Assembly (NCBI GenBank): GCA_947449575.1
Contig: CANFRV010000007.1
Coordinates: 58,462-122,461, forward strand
Direction: 5' to 3'
Source of the DNA: Flavobacteriales bacterium
GTDB taxonomy: Bacteria; Bacteroidota; Bacteroidia; Flavobacteriales_D; Crocinitomicaceae
Length of the DNA stretch: 64,000 bases
Part shown: positions 1 through 8,227 of the stretch, in pieces
Position numbering within the stretch: position 1 is the first letter of the stretch
Layout of the letters: the number at the start of each line of letters is the position of its first letter
The notes under the pieces: model-generated
The model's database searches: none
What the model was told of the DNA's origin: nothing
The model's input: only the letters and a program-made list of their open reading frames with translations
Program-made: the position numbers and the translations under genes

Positions 1-1
1 T

Positions 2-88
2 GGAAAGGCAATCTACAGGGAGGATGGGAAAATAATGAAATCAGAATTATATTTTCGTCCGGATATTAAAGCAATCTTAGAAAGATAA
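2..88 (+). CDS. C-terminal end of an unidentified protein (partial, 5' end outside window)
   Basis: A reading frame is open from the left edge to a TAA and gives 28 residues, including the stretch YREDGKIMKSELYFRP and ending KAILER. The mix of charged and hydrophobic residues looks like a real protein tail. The other forward frame I checked stops earlier, at 69, and gives a less protein-like tail. The fragment is too short to assign a family. It runs in the same direction as the Nudix gene that follows, separated by 133 bp. Confidence 0.45.
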   Translation, partial: GKAIYREDGKIMKSELYFRPDIKAILER

Positions 89-221
89 ATAGTTAACCAC
101 AGAGTTATTCAGAGTCAATTCACAGATTATCACAGAGTTTTTTTAAACTATTTCGACTCAAAAAAAACGTTGAGGAACGCTGTGTCGAACTTCGTTTCAA
201 TCTGTTTTAATAGAACAACCA
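89..221. repeat. Intergenic CACAGAG-type repeat region
   Basis: This spacer contains several close copies of the word CACAGA/ACAGAGTT (near 98-106, 121-127 and 131-138), then a T run and an A run. A similar cluster (CCACAGTG, ACTCTGTGAACTCTGTG) lies between truA and tyrS at about 31144-31255. I see no gene in it. It may be a family of short intergenic repeats; only a genome-wide count can show that. Confidence 0.35.
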
Positions 222-656
222 ATGAAATCTTTCAATCTTAGAGTATACGGCTTATTGATCAATGATAGAAATGAAATTTTAATTTCAGATGAGAGAAGAA
301 ATGGACATTCTTTCACCAAATTTCCTGGTGGTGGTTTAGAATTTGGAGAAGGACTTCTAGATGGACTAAAACGTGAATTTCAAGAAGAATTATTGATTGA
401 AATTGAAGTGGAAGAACTGTTTTATGTAAACGATTTTCATCAAGTATCTGCGTTTAATGACAACCATCAACTAATTAGCTTTTACTATTTTGTGAAGTAT
501 GATTCTTGGTCAAAGATTGGCCTTACTAAATATGAAATTCCCCTGACTTCAGATGGAGAAAAACAGCGATGGATGCCCATTATTGAGCTTACTGAACATG
601 ATTTTACTTTTCCTATTGATAAAATCGTCCTTGAAAAACTGAGGAGTTCATTTTAA
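222..656 (+). CDS. Nudix hydrolase
   Basis: A 144-residue protein, the usual length of a single Nudix domain. These enzymes hydrolyse nucleoside diphosphates linked to another group, often cleaning up damaged or excess nucleotides in the cytoplasm. The Nudix box runs from about residue 37 to 59: GGGLEFGEG followed by REFQEE, which supplies the metal-binding glutamates. The glycine expected near the end of the box (REUxEExGU) is replaced by leucine, a tolerated variation. The ATG start gives a standard beta-strand beginning. Its stop lies two bases from the stop of the convergent ABC exporter gene. The substrate cannot be told from sequence. Confidence 0.9.
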   Translation: MKSFNLRVYGLLINDRNEILISDERRNGHSFTKFPGGGLEFGEGLLDGLKREFQEELLIEIEVEELFYVNDFHQVSAFNDNHQLISFYYFVKYDSWSKIGLTKYEIPLTSDGEKQRWMPIIELTEHDFTFPIDKIVLEKLRSSF

Positions 657-658
657 CA

Positions 659-2419
659 TTAAATCCTACTTTGATACGTAAACAATTCAAAGTATCTACC
701 TTCTTTCGCTATCAACTCATCATGAGTTCCTTGTTCAGCAATTTTACCATGTTCAATAACTAAAATTTGATCTGCTTGACGTATTGTACTCAATCGATGG
801 GCAATCACAAACGTTGTTCTATCTTTGATTAATTCTGATAAACTCCTTTGAATTAATGATTCACTTTCAGTATCTAAATTAGAAGTTGCTTCGTCCAAAA
901 TAAAGATACTTGGATTTGCTAAAATAGCTCTTGCAATCGTAATACGCTGACGTTGTCCACCTGAAAGCTTCACTCCTCTTTCCCCGATAACTGTATCTAA
1001 ACCTTCGTCAAAACGATCCGTAAATTCATTTACATACGACGATTTCACTGCGAAATCTAATTCCTCTGTGGTTGAATCTGGTCTTGGGAAAAGTATGTTT
1101 TCACGAATAGTTCCCTGAAACAAGAAATCATCTTGTAAAACCACCCCTAAATGATTTCTATAACTAGAAAGACTTACTTTCGATAAATCTTGTCCGTCGA
1201 TAGTAATTTTTCCTGAACTTGGATTAAGAAAAGTTGCCACTAATCCTGCAATAGTAGATTTTCCAGACCCAGATGAGCCAACCAAGGCTGTTACTGAACC
1301 CGCAGGTGCAGAAAAACTAATATTATGCAATACTTCCTTTTGTTCTTCGTAGCTGAATGACACATTTTCAAAAATAATATCTCCTTTTATTTTATCCACT
1401 TTAGTTGGTCGCTCCACTTCATCATCCTCAGGATGCATATTCATGATTTCTTGCGTTCTTTCCAAACCTGCAAAAGCTTCTGTAATCTGACTTCCAATAT
1501 TACTCATTTGAACAATTGGCGCAATCATGAATGCCAATAAAAACATAAACTCTAAAAAATCACCAGACGTTATTTGACCATTAATCATGTAATAGCCTCC
1601 TAATCCCATTACTTCTGCAGAAGCGATTCCAATTAAAAAAGTGGAAGAACTAGTAATCATAGAGGTTGCGGTTAAACTCGCTTTCACATTTTGAAACAAA
1701 TCATCTGCTCCTCTTTCAAAAATTTTATTTTCTTGCTTCTCTGCATTAAATCCTTTAATAACTCTAACACCGTTTAATGATTCTGTTAACCGACCCGTTA
1801 CATCCGCATTTATTTTTCCTCTATTTTTAAAAATAGGTCGAATTTTTCCAAAAGCTTTCATGGCAACAAATGCAAAAACACCGATTGGCAATAAAGTGGA
1901 TAAGGTCATCATCGGATTAATCTTAATCAACAAAACCAGCGCAATAACCGATGTTAAAGTACCCCCAATCAGCTGAACTAGTCCAGTACCAATTAAATTT
2001 CGAACCCCTTCAACATCCGACATTATTCTCGAAACTAATGCCCCACTTTTATTATTATCAAAATAACTAACTGGCAAAGAAAGAATTTTCTTTTGAACTT
2101 GTACTCGTAATTGAGAGATTAAATTTTGTGCTTCTACACTCAGGATTATCGTTAAAAAATAAGAAGTAATTGCTTGAATACCAATTGCTAAAACGACTTT
2201 CACAATCAATTCAATTAAATTTTGAAAATCTCTATTGGGAACAATCTGATCTAATAACTCTTTTGTGGCAAGTGCAGGATACAAACCTGCCAATCTGCTG
2301 ATAACGATTAAAATTAGTCCGAATGAGATCAACTTTCTTCTCGGCCAAATAATCGATTTAAAAACAGAATTTAATGTGACCGTTTTTGTTTTTGCTGGAT
2401 CTACAGTTTCTTTCTTCAT
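659..2419 (-). CDS. ABC exporter, fused permease and ATPase (MsbA/lipid-A-exporter-like)
   Basis: A 586-residue half-transporter expected to work as a homodimer in the inner membrane. Residues about 30-310 form the six-helix exporter transmembrane domain. The nucleotide-binding domain follows, with Walker A GSSGSGKST near 380, the signature LSGGQRQR near 487, Walker B IFILDEATS and the switch histidine in IAHRLST. Members of this group move lipids (MsbA), drugs or peptides; the sequence alone does not decide which. It is last in the leftward cluster from rsgA and lies 57 bp after the helicase-like gene. Convergent with the Nudix gene. Confidence 0.92.
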   Translation of the reverse strand: MKKETVDPAKTKTVTLNSVFKSIIWPRRKLISFGLILIVISRLAGLYPALATKELLDQIVPNRDFQNLIELIVKVVLAIGIQAITSYFLTIILSVEAQNLISQLRVQVQKKILSLPVSYFDNNKSGALVSRIMSDVEGVRNLIGTGLVQLIGGTLTSVIALVLLIKINPMMTLSTLLPIGVFAFVAMKAFGKIRPIFKNRGKINADVTGRLTESLNGVRVIKGFNAEKQENKIFERGADDLFQNVKASLTATSMITSSSTFLIGIASAEVMGLGGYYMINGQITSGDFLEFMFLLAFMIAPIVQMSNIGSQITEAFAGLERTQEIMNMHPEDDEVERPTKVDKIKGDIIFENVSFSYEEQKEVLHNISFSAPAGSVTALVGSSGSGKSTIAGLVATFLNPSSGKITIDGQDLSKVSLSSYRNHLGVVLQDDFLFQGTIRENILFPRPDSTTEELDFAVKSSYVNEFTDRFDEGLDTVIGERGVKLSGGQRQRITIARAILANPSIFILDEATSNLDTESESLIQRSLSELIKDRTTFVIAHRLSTIRQADQILVIEHGKIAEQGTHDELIAKEGRYFELFTYQSRI

Positions 2420-2476
2420 GTGCTCATTTCATCTAAATTCATTCCAAAAAAGGACTTCTGCCATTAAGACATACTT

Positions 2477-3130
2477 TTATTCTTCTTCTTGCGAATTATT
2501 TTCTTCTTCCTCTTTTTCTTCGATCACTATCGTGGTTGGAAAAGCCATGAACAATTCAGATGCTTTTTTCATTCGATCAGTTAATTGATCATTGATCATA
2601 ATATACTGACATCTTTTAATACTTTCTGTCAATCTTAAAATATCCGTTTGTGAGCCTGCTTTTAAAATTGCTTCCGCATCATCTAAAATAAGCATTTTCA
2701 CTTTTGCCAAATTCAATCCATTGTGAATATACATTTCGTATAATCTTTTTGCTGTGCCAATGACAATATCAGCACCAACGTAAAGAGCAATTCTTTGTTG
2801 AACTTTATGTCCTTTATCATGAGCAATAACAGTCAATAAATCCATTCTTCTTCCCAATTTTAAAAACTGAGCTTCCATTTCAAGTGTTTTTTCTTTGTCA
2901 GTAACGATAATAATAGCTCTAGGAGCATCGTCTTCCGATTGTTTTTCTAAGCGCTGTAAAACCCCTGACACAATTGCCGTAGATTTCCCACAACCTTTTG
3001 GACCTATGGCAATAAAATCTTTTCCTTCTTTTATTCGAGAGATTGTTTTTTGCTGAAATTCAGTTTGATTCTCAAAACCAGCATCTATCATTGCCGTTTG
3101 AAGAATTTCATTGTATTTTTTGAGAGACAT
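2477..3130 (-). CDS. DEAD-like helicase protein with only the first RecA domain
   Basis: A 217-residue protein with the front half of a DEAD-box helicase: a Q-motif-like GFENQTEFQQ at 18-27, Walker A GPKGCGKST at 43-51, motif Ia near 74-88, IVIGTAKRL near 122-130, and a motif II variant DDAE at 150-153. Motif III (SAT) is not recognisable. The protein ends where the second RecA domain would begin, with a glutamate-rich tail (EEKEEEENNSQEEE). It may bind RNA and ATP but is unlikely to unwind by itself. It could act as a switch or need a partner. Downstream of it is the ABC exporter; upstream is the MazG-like gene with its own -7 box between. Confidence 0.8.
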   Translation of the reverse strand: MSLKKYNEILQTAMIDAGFENQTEFQQKTISRIKEGKDFIAIGPKGCGKSTAIVSGVLQRLEKQSEDDAPRAIIIVTDKEKTLEMEAQFLKLGRRMDLLTVIAHDKGHKVQQRIALYVGADIVIGTAKRLYEMYIHNGLNLAKVKMLILDDAEAILKAGSQTDILRLTESIKRCQYIMINDQLTDRMKKASELFMAFPTTIVIEEKEEEENNSQEEE

Positions 3131-3192
3131 GGAATCTGTTTTTTGAGTATAAAATTATTTCCTTTTAAACTCGATTTTGTTATTATTTAGTA

Positions 3193-3200
3193 CAAAGGTA
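3193..3200 (-). promoter_or_regulatory. Candidate -7 box for the helicase-like gene
   Basis: Minus-strand TACCTTTG matches the Bacteroidota -7 consensus TAnnTTTG exactly. It lies 62 bp upstream of the helicase-like start, in the gap after the MazG-like gene. No convincing -33 TTTG is visible at the usual 17-20 bp. It suggests the helicase and exporter can be transcribed apart from rsgA-dtd. Confidence 0.45.
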
Positions 3201-3220
3201 CGACTTTCTAATGCAGTACT

Positions 3221-3553
3221 TTATTTATCTTTTAATTTGTCATTTGAATGATGGCGATCGTTATCTCGTGCCGCTTTCTTTTCCATATTATTTTTCAACG
3301 CACTTTCCAAATCAACTCCTGTTTGATTCGATAAACAGAGCAACACAAAAAGCACATCGGCCATTTCCTCGCCGAGGTCCTTGTTTTTATCACTTTCCTT
3401 CTCACTTTGTTCTCCATAACGGCGCGCCATTATTCGAGCAACTTCGCCTACTTCTTCCATCAAAAGAGCCATGTTTGTCATTTCGTTAAAATAACGAACT
3501 CCATATTTTTTTATCCAATTATCAACTGCAACTTGCGCTTCCTTTATTTCCAT
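3221..3553 (-). CDS. MazG-like nucleotide pyrophosphohydrolase
   Basis: A 110-residue all-alpha NTP pyrophosphohydrolase. These enzymes turn (d)NTPs into monophosphates and help keep odd nucleotides out of nucleic acids. The metal-binding pattern is clear: EEVGEVAR near residues 32-39 and EEMADVLF near 63-70 supply the acidic cluster. The length fits single-domain MazG or dCTPase-like family members. It lies 9 bp after dtd in the rsgA cluster, so co-transcription is likely. Confidence 0.88.
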   Translation of the reverse strand: MEIKEAQVAVDNWIKKYGVRYFNEMTNMALLMEEVGEVARIMARRYGEQSEKESDKNKDLGEEMADVLFVLLCLSNQTGVDLESALKNNMEKKAARDNDRHHSNDKLKDK

Positions 3554-3562
3554 ATAAAAAAA

Positions 3563-4015
3563 TTATTCTCTATTTTTTGAATCGATTGAAATCGTAACCG
3601 GGCCATCATTGATCAATGACACTTGCATGTCAGCACCAAAAACTCCTGTTTCGACTTTTAACTGAGTTTGAATTTTTAACTGCTCAGTAAAATATGCATA
3701 AAGCGGAATGGCAATTTCTGGCCGCGCCGCTTGAATATAGCTAGGTCTATTTCCTTTTTTAGTTGATGCAAAAAGAGTAAATTGAGAAATCAATAAAATA
3801 GAGCCCTTCACATCTTGAATTGAAAGATTCATTTTTCCCTCTTGATCTGTGAAAACTCTTAATCCATTAATTTTTTGAATGAGCCAATCAGCGTCACTTT
3901 TTTCATCTTCATTTTCGATTCCAACTAAAATTAAAAATCCGTGATCAATCTGACCTTTCACTTCATTATAAATTTTCACGGAAGCCTCCGTAACTCTTTG
4001 TAAAACAATTCTCAC
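3563..4015 (-). CDS. dtd: D-aminoacyl-tRNA deacylase
   Basis: A 150-residue protein of standard Dtd length. Dtd hydrolyses D-aminoacyl-tRNAs (and glycine mischarged on tRNA-Ala), keeping D-amino acids out of translation. Diagnostic stretches are the start MRIVLQRVTEASVKI, the SQFTLFAST active-site motif and NDGPVTI near the C-terminus, which carries the cross-subunit Gly-Pro motif. Its ATG overlaps the rsgA stop by 4 bp (ATGA), a sign of translational coupling. Confidence 0.96.
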   Translation of the reverse strand: MRIVLQRVTEASVKIYNEVKGQIDHGFLILVGIENEDEKSDADWLIQKINGLRVFTDQEGKMNLSIQDVKGSILLISQFTLFASTKKGNRPSYIQAARPEIAIPLYAYFTEQLKIQTQLKVETGVFGADMQVSLINDGPVTISIDSKNRE

Positions 4016-4965
4016 GAATGCTCTATTTTTTTACGGTGAATTTCATTTTCATCTTCCGTCATCAATTGATAATAGGTTGTATATCGACTTTCAGAAATTT
4101 CACCTGTTTCTAATGCAGCCTTCACCGCACATTTTGGCTCATTCAAGTGCTGACAATTATTGTATTTACATTCATTCAAGAAATGACGCATCTCTGGAAA
4201 ATAATGAGAAATAACTTCTTTTTCCAAATTAACGACTCCAAAAGCTCTTATTCCAGGAGTATCCACAATATAACCACCAGAAGCTAATTTAAACATCTCA
4301 GCAAACGTTGTTGTATGTTTTCCTTGTTGATTTGCCTGCGATATTTCTCCAATACGCAAATCTAGTGAAGGATCTAAAGCATTCACCAAAGTACTTTTGC
4401 CAACACCACTGTGACCCGAAATCATCACCTGATTCTCCTTAATTTCTTCCTTTAAAAAATCAATATTATCTTTTTTATCCGCAGAAATTTTATAGCATTT
4501 ATACCCCACTTTTTCATACATATAGCACAAAGCATCAATGTATTCAAGCTCATACGGAGTATAGGTGTCAATTTTATTAAAAAGAAGAGTAGCAGGAATT
4601 CTAAATGATTCAGCCGAAACAAGAAAGCGATCGATAAATGCCAAATGAGTGACAGGAGCCGCGGTGGTTACCAGCAAATACGCTCGATCAACATTGGCCG
4701 CTAAAATCTGCATTTGTTTACTCAAATTGGTAGATTTTCGGACGATATAATTTCGTCTTTCATCATAATCCAAAATAATACGATTCCCTTCTTCATCCAT
4801 CGAATCAGAAACAGTAACTTGATCACCTACCGCAATTGGATTCGTTGTTCGTAAATTACTCATTCTCATTTTACCACGAATACGACAATTTACAATCGAA
4901 CAATCCTCTAATTCCACGATGTACCATTTCCCCGTAGACTTTAATACTTTCCCTTTCAACGCCAT
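4012..4965 (-). CDS. rsgA: Small ribosomal subunit biogenesis GTPase RsgA
   Basis: A 317-residue circularly permuted GTPase that checks late 30S maturation. An N-terminal OB fold precedes the G domain. The G4 motif NKID at 130-133 comes before the P-loop GHSGVGKS at 184-191 and the G3 motif DTPG at 235-238, the order expected of the permuted family. A C-terminal zinc site is visible: Cys266, Cys271, His273 and Cys279. It is first in the leftward cluster with dtd and MazG, and divergent from gldA. Confidence 0.97.
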   Translation of the reverse strand: MALKGKVLKSTGKWYIVELEDCSIVNCRIRGKMRMSNLRTTNPIAVGDQVTVSDSMDEEGNRIILDYDERRNYIVRKSTNLSKQMQILAANVDRAYLLVTTAAPVTHLAFIDRFLVSAESFRIPATLLFNKIDTYTPYELEYIDALCYMYEKVGYKCYKISADKKDNIDFLKEEIKENQVMISGHSGVGKSTLVNALDPSLDLRIGEISQANQQGKHTTTFAEMFKLASGGYIVDTPGIRAFGVVNLEKEVISHYFPEMRHFLNECKYNNCQHLNEPKCAVKAALETGEISESRYTTYYQLMTEDENEIHRKKIEHS

Positions 4966-5130
4966 AGATTGTAAAGATAATTATTTTGGACATTAGATAG
5001 TAGATTTTTAAAAATTAGACCTACAATCTTTTACATTGAAAAAAAAATCAAACGAATAATTACTTGTCGATGCTCTAATGTCTAAAAATCTAATCTCTTT
5101 TTAGTATCTTCGCAATTCAAATTAACAGAT
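4966..5130. repeat. rsgA-gldA divergent spacer with TCTAA-type repeated words
   Basis: The 165 bp between the two divergent genes hold GACATTAGA and TAGATTTTTA at 4989-5010, and the same words in inverted sense at 5074-5092 (TCTAATGTC then TAAAAATCTA). Because the two blocks swap order, this is not one clean hairpin. Similar words appear at about 49856-49900. A -7-like TATCTTCG at 5105-5112 lies 19 bp before gldA. Confidence 0.4.
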
Positions 5131-6030
5131 ATGTCAATTGAGGTAACAAATCTTTCAAAATTTTACGGTGAACAAGCAGCGGTTCGCGATATATCTTTTT
5201 CGGTTGCAAAAGGAGAAATAGTTGGTTTTCTAGGGCCAAACGGAGCAGGAAAATCTACTACAATGAAGATAATTACAGGATTTATTCCATCTTCTTCAGG
5301 GGAGGTGAAAGTTTGTGGTTTACCTGTTGATGTGGATTCATTAGATACGCGCCAAATTATTGGTTATTTGCCAGAGCATAATCCTTTGTATCTAGATATG
5401 TATGTCAAAGAATATTTAGAATTTGTAGCTAAAATTTACAAAATGTCAAATGTCCGCGATCGAGTTTCTGATATGGTAAAATCGGTTGGACTTGAAGTGG
5501 AGCAAAACAAAAAAATTGGTGCTTTGTCGAAAGGATATAGACAACGAGTAGGATTAGCTCAAGCGATTATTCATGATCCAAAGGTATTGATATTGGATGA
5601 ACCGACCTCAGGACTTGATCCAAATCAATTAGCTGAAATACGAGAACTGATCAAAAATATTGGGAAAGAAAAAACAGTTATGCTTTCCACACATATTATG
5701 CAAGAAGTTGAAGCTATTTGTGATCGCGTGATTATTATCAAAGAAGGTCAAATTGTAGCCAATGACAAAGCCTCCATATTGCAAATAAGAACGAACAGTC
5801 AGACAGTATATGCTGAATTTGAAGGCGAAGTTTCTAAGTCTATTTTAACAAAAATAAAGCAAGTTAAAAAAGTTGAAAAAATAGATACCGGATGGTTAAT
5901 TGAAGGAAATGGCGAAGAAGACTTGCGGAAAATAATTGCTCAATTCGCTCAACAAAACAATATCCTTGTGTTAACGCTAAGAGTCGAAGAGAAAACGTTA
6001 GAAGAAGTTTTTAAAGAATTAACAAAGTAA
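5131..6030 (+). CDS. gldA: Gliding motility ABC transporter ATPase GldA
   Basis: A 299-residue ABC ATPase. GldA works with the membrane proteins GldF and GldG in Bacteroidota gliding and in surface exopolysaccharide or lipoprotein-related functions. Walker A GPNGAGKS lies at 35-42, the signature LSKGYRQR near 137 and Walker B VLILDEPTSG near 150. The stretch GYLPEHNPLY after the Q-loop region is typical of the GldA group. A roughly 80-residue C-terminal extension ends LEEVFKELTK. gldF and gldG are not in this window; in many relatives they lie elsewhere. The end is convergent with the DUF6089-like gene, 23 bp apart. Confidence 0.9.
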   Translation: MSIEVTNLSKFYGEQAAVRDISFSVAKGEIVGFLGPNGAGKSTTMKIITGFIPSSSGEVKVCGLPVDVDSLDTRQIIGYLPEHNPLYLDMYVKEYLEFVAKIYKMSNVRDRVSDMVKSVGLEVEQNKKIGALSKGYRQRVGLAQAIIHDPKVLILDEPTSGLDPNQLAEIRELIKNIGKEKTVMLSTHIMQEVEAICDRVIIIKEGQIVANDKASILQIRTNSQTVYAEFEGEVSKSILTKIKQVKKVEKIDTGWLIEGNGEEDLRKIIAQFAQQNNILVLTLRVEEKTLEEVFKELTK

Positions 6031-6053
6031 AATCTCGGAGTTTACTGGTAATA

Positions 6054-6881
6054 TCAATAGGTAAAAGCGCAACCTTTTCTTTTCCCTAATTTAAAAGTAA
6101 CCATAAGGCCAGAAAAGACATACCAGTCTTTTGATGAAGCGGTTCCACGTTTTCCATGTAAGGAACGATCTATACTTCTATTTGACAGCGCAGCAGAAAG
6201 AGTTCCATTTTCAGTTGCTAAAATCTCTGGATCTACATACGTATTAGAATGAACATCATCTATATAATCGGTAAACGTTTTACGAAGTCCTAATTCAAAA
6301 TTAATTGCCGCCCATTTTCCTACTGATAATTTTGCACCAAAACCAAGAGGAACGCACAACTGCGTCAAACTATAGGTGCTACGCGTTGATAAACTTGAAC
6401 CTTGGCCTTCCGTTCCTAAGGGTTGTAATTCAATATTTTCACTGTCGAACCTAGTCATTGGATTCATTTTAAAAAGACCAATTTCAGCTAAAATATAAGC
6501 CGTTCCTTTGTATCTATTGTGACCGATTTCAAAAGGAAAATAATTAAATTCAATTCCAGCAGCTACCTCTAAAATTGACGAGGAAAAATTTAGATTTCTA
6601 TTCTTATATAATTCACTACTTGATTGTGCATCATCTCCTTTTACGTTTCCATAAATGAAATTACCCCTAAGACTTAAACGAGGGTTTACATTAAATCGAT
6701 AAATTAACCCGCCAGCAAGCTTCGTGTTTTCAACCTGATTAAATCTATTTAAATCTCCTATATAATAAGTCCCGCCAAGTAAAAAACCTAATTCAGATCT
6801 CGACCTTATAGTAGCATGCTGACTTTCTGCCTTAAAGCAAAAAATTAGCAAGAAGATAAAAAAACAAAAGTACTTTGTCAT
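6054..6881 (-). CDS. Outer-membrane beta-barrel protein, DUF6089-like
   Basis: A secreted protein whose N-terminal hydrophobic stretch (CFFIFLLIFCF) is a signal peptide. The mature start SELGFLLGGTYYIGDLN resembles the DUF6089 family of Bacteroidota outer-membrane proteins. Alternating aromatic and polar residues and a basic, glycine-rich end agree with an 8-10 strand barrel. A longer start exists at 6896 (MYHCR...), but the ATG at 6881 places the signal peptide better. A good promoter lies just upstream. Function is unknown; surface structure or adhesion is possible. Confidence 0.75.
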   Translation of the reverse strand: MTKYFCFFIFLLIFCFKAESQHATIRSRSELGFLLGGTYYIGDLNRFNQVENTKLAGGLIYRFNVNPRLSLRGNFIYGNVKGDDAQSSSELYKNRNLNFSSSILEVAAGIEFNYFPFEIGHNRYKGTAYILAEIGLFKMNPMTRFDSENIELQPLGTEGQGSSLSTRSTYSLTQLCVPLGFGAKLSVGKWAAINFELGLRKTFTDYIDDVHSNTYVDPEILATENGTLSAALSNRSIDRSLHGKRGTASSKDWYVFSGLMVTFKLGKRKGCAFTY

Positions 6882-7238
6882 TCGACAGTGATACAATTTA
6901 ATGAATACCTGGTATAAACGCCAAAATTAAGAATAAATTGCTTTATCAAACTAGCAAAACATAAAATCCAACAATTGATACTCCTAAAAAGTAGATTAAT
7001 GTCTAATATAATTTTAAAAAAAGAGGAACAAAAAAAGTAAAATTTGACCATTAAACCATTATCATTAAAATAATTTATTGTTTATAATTAAATTTTTGCG
7101 TTCAATAATAAATGGATTTAGTAAAGGGATTGACGCTAATTAATTGGTTATAAACACGCTTCTGTTCATTTTTTTTTGTAACCTTCAATTAAAAAATACA
7201 GTAAATTGCCCCAACTAAAACATATAAATATACAGTTT
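6882..7238. other. Divergent intergenic region, mostly empty
   Basis: This AT-rich spacer of 357 bp lies between two divergent outer-membrane protein genes. On the minus strand it holds the promoter listed separately. On the plus strand I see T-rich stretches (near 7096-7103 and 7170-7178) but no full promoter match for the barrel gene. No RNA gene or ORF is evident. Confidence 0.5.
6922..6950 (-). promoter_or_regulatory. Bacteroidota promoter for the DUF6089-like gene
   Basis: Minus-strand TTTG at 6947-6950, a 17-bp spacer, then TAATTTTG at 6922-6929. This matches both the -33 and -7 consensus words with normal spacing. The expected start of transcription is near 6915, giving a leader of about 35 nt to the ATG at 6881. 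Confidence 0.7.
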
Positions 7239-8090
7239 ATGAAAAAGTCATTTTTAACTGTGGCATTGATCCTAGGATCTGCTACGACATTCGCACAAGA
7301 AAAACAGTATTTGCCTGAAGCAGGAGATTGGGCTATCGGTGTTGATGCTACACCATTACTTAACTACTTCGGTAACTTTATTGGAGGAAATGGTCTTAAC
7401 ACTGCGCCTACATGGGGATTTCCAACATGGAATCAAACTATTTCAGGAAAGTATTTCGTAACTAAAGACATGGCTTATAGAGCTTCTATTCGTTTAGGAT
7501 TTGGTTCGCAAAAAGGATCACAAATGGTTGGTCAAGATGGTGCAGCTGCTCCTACTTACCCAAATCTACCAGCAACTGTTGAGGACAGCTACAAAGCAGG
7601 TGGATCAAGTATTGGTTTGGCTGGTGGTCTAGAAATGAGAAAAGGTTCAGGTCGTTTAATCGGTTTTTATGGAGCTGAACTTGGATTGAATTTCGCTTCT
7701 AACAATGCATCGTATACGTATGGAAATGCGATGACAACGACAGGTGCCACAACAACGGATTTCGGTTCAAACATCGAAACAGATACGTATGGTAACGCTG
7801 CACGTGTAACTGAGTCAAAATCTGGAATGAGCACTACTATTGGTGTTCGTGGATTCATTGGTGCAGAGTATTTCATTCTTCCTAAAATGTCAATCGGTGG
7901 AGAATTTGGATGGGGACTTGGTCTTCAATCTGATGGAGCTAGCTCTATGTCGATGGAATCAACTAATGGTGTAGCTGTTGGTACACAAACTATAGAAGGA
8001 ACAAAATCATCTACTTTTGTGTTTGATACAGATAACAATAACACTGTTGTTGGTGTGTCTGGAGCACTTAAATTGACTTTACATTTCTAA
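7239..8090 (+). CDS. Outer-membrane beta-barrel protein
   Basis: A 283-residue secreted protein. The signal peptide MKKSFLTVALILGSATTFAQ is clear, and the mature part begins EKQYLPEAGDWAIGVD. Glycine- and aromatic-rich strands alternate to the end, and the last residues LKLTLHF give the terminal aromatic strand used for barrel insertion. A TTG codon at 7206 would extend the frame, but it would put a polar 11-residue leader before the signal, so the ATG at 7239 is preferred. A strong terminator follows. Such barrels are often abundant porin-like proteins; the specific role is unknown. Confidence 0.82.
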   Translation: MKKSFLTVALILGSATTFAQEKQYLPEAGDWAIGVDATPLLNYFGNFIGGNGLNTAPTWGFPTWNQTISGKYFVTKDMAYRASIRLGFGSQKGSQMVGQDGAAAPTYPNLPATVEDSYKAGGSSIGLAGGLEMRKGSGRLIGFYGAELGLNFASNNASYTYGNAMTTTGATTTDFGSNIETDTYGNAARVTESKSGMSTTIGVRGFIGAEYFILPKMSIGGEFGWGLGLQSDGASSMSMESTNGVAVGTQTIEGTKSSTFVFDTDNNNTVVGVSGALKLTLHF

Positions 8091-8106
8091 AAAGTTAGAA
8101 AAAATG

Positions 8107-8138
8107 AAAGGGAAGCATTGTGCTTCCCTTTTTTTTTG
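8107..8138 (+). terminator. Rho-independent terminator after the beta-barrel gene
   Basis: A perfect 11-bp stem AAAGGGAAGCA / TGCTTCCCTTT with a TTG loop is followed by a run of T. It lies 17 bp after the stop at 8090 and fits a strong terminator. Confidence 0.9.
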
Positions 8139-8227
8139 CTTCAATTTCTCATATCACATTGAAAAAGATACTAATTGGAATTAGTTATCTTGATTCTGTT
8201 CTTAAAGCATAAATTATTTAAAACAGC

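Noticed and set aside
7206..7238. TTG start extending the beta-barrel protein by 11 residues
   Set aside because: It would place polar residues ahead of a normal signal peptide that begins at the ATG at 7239.
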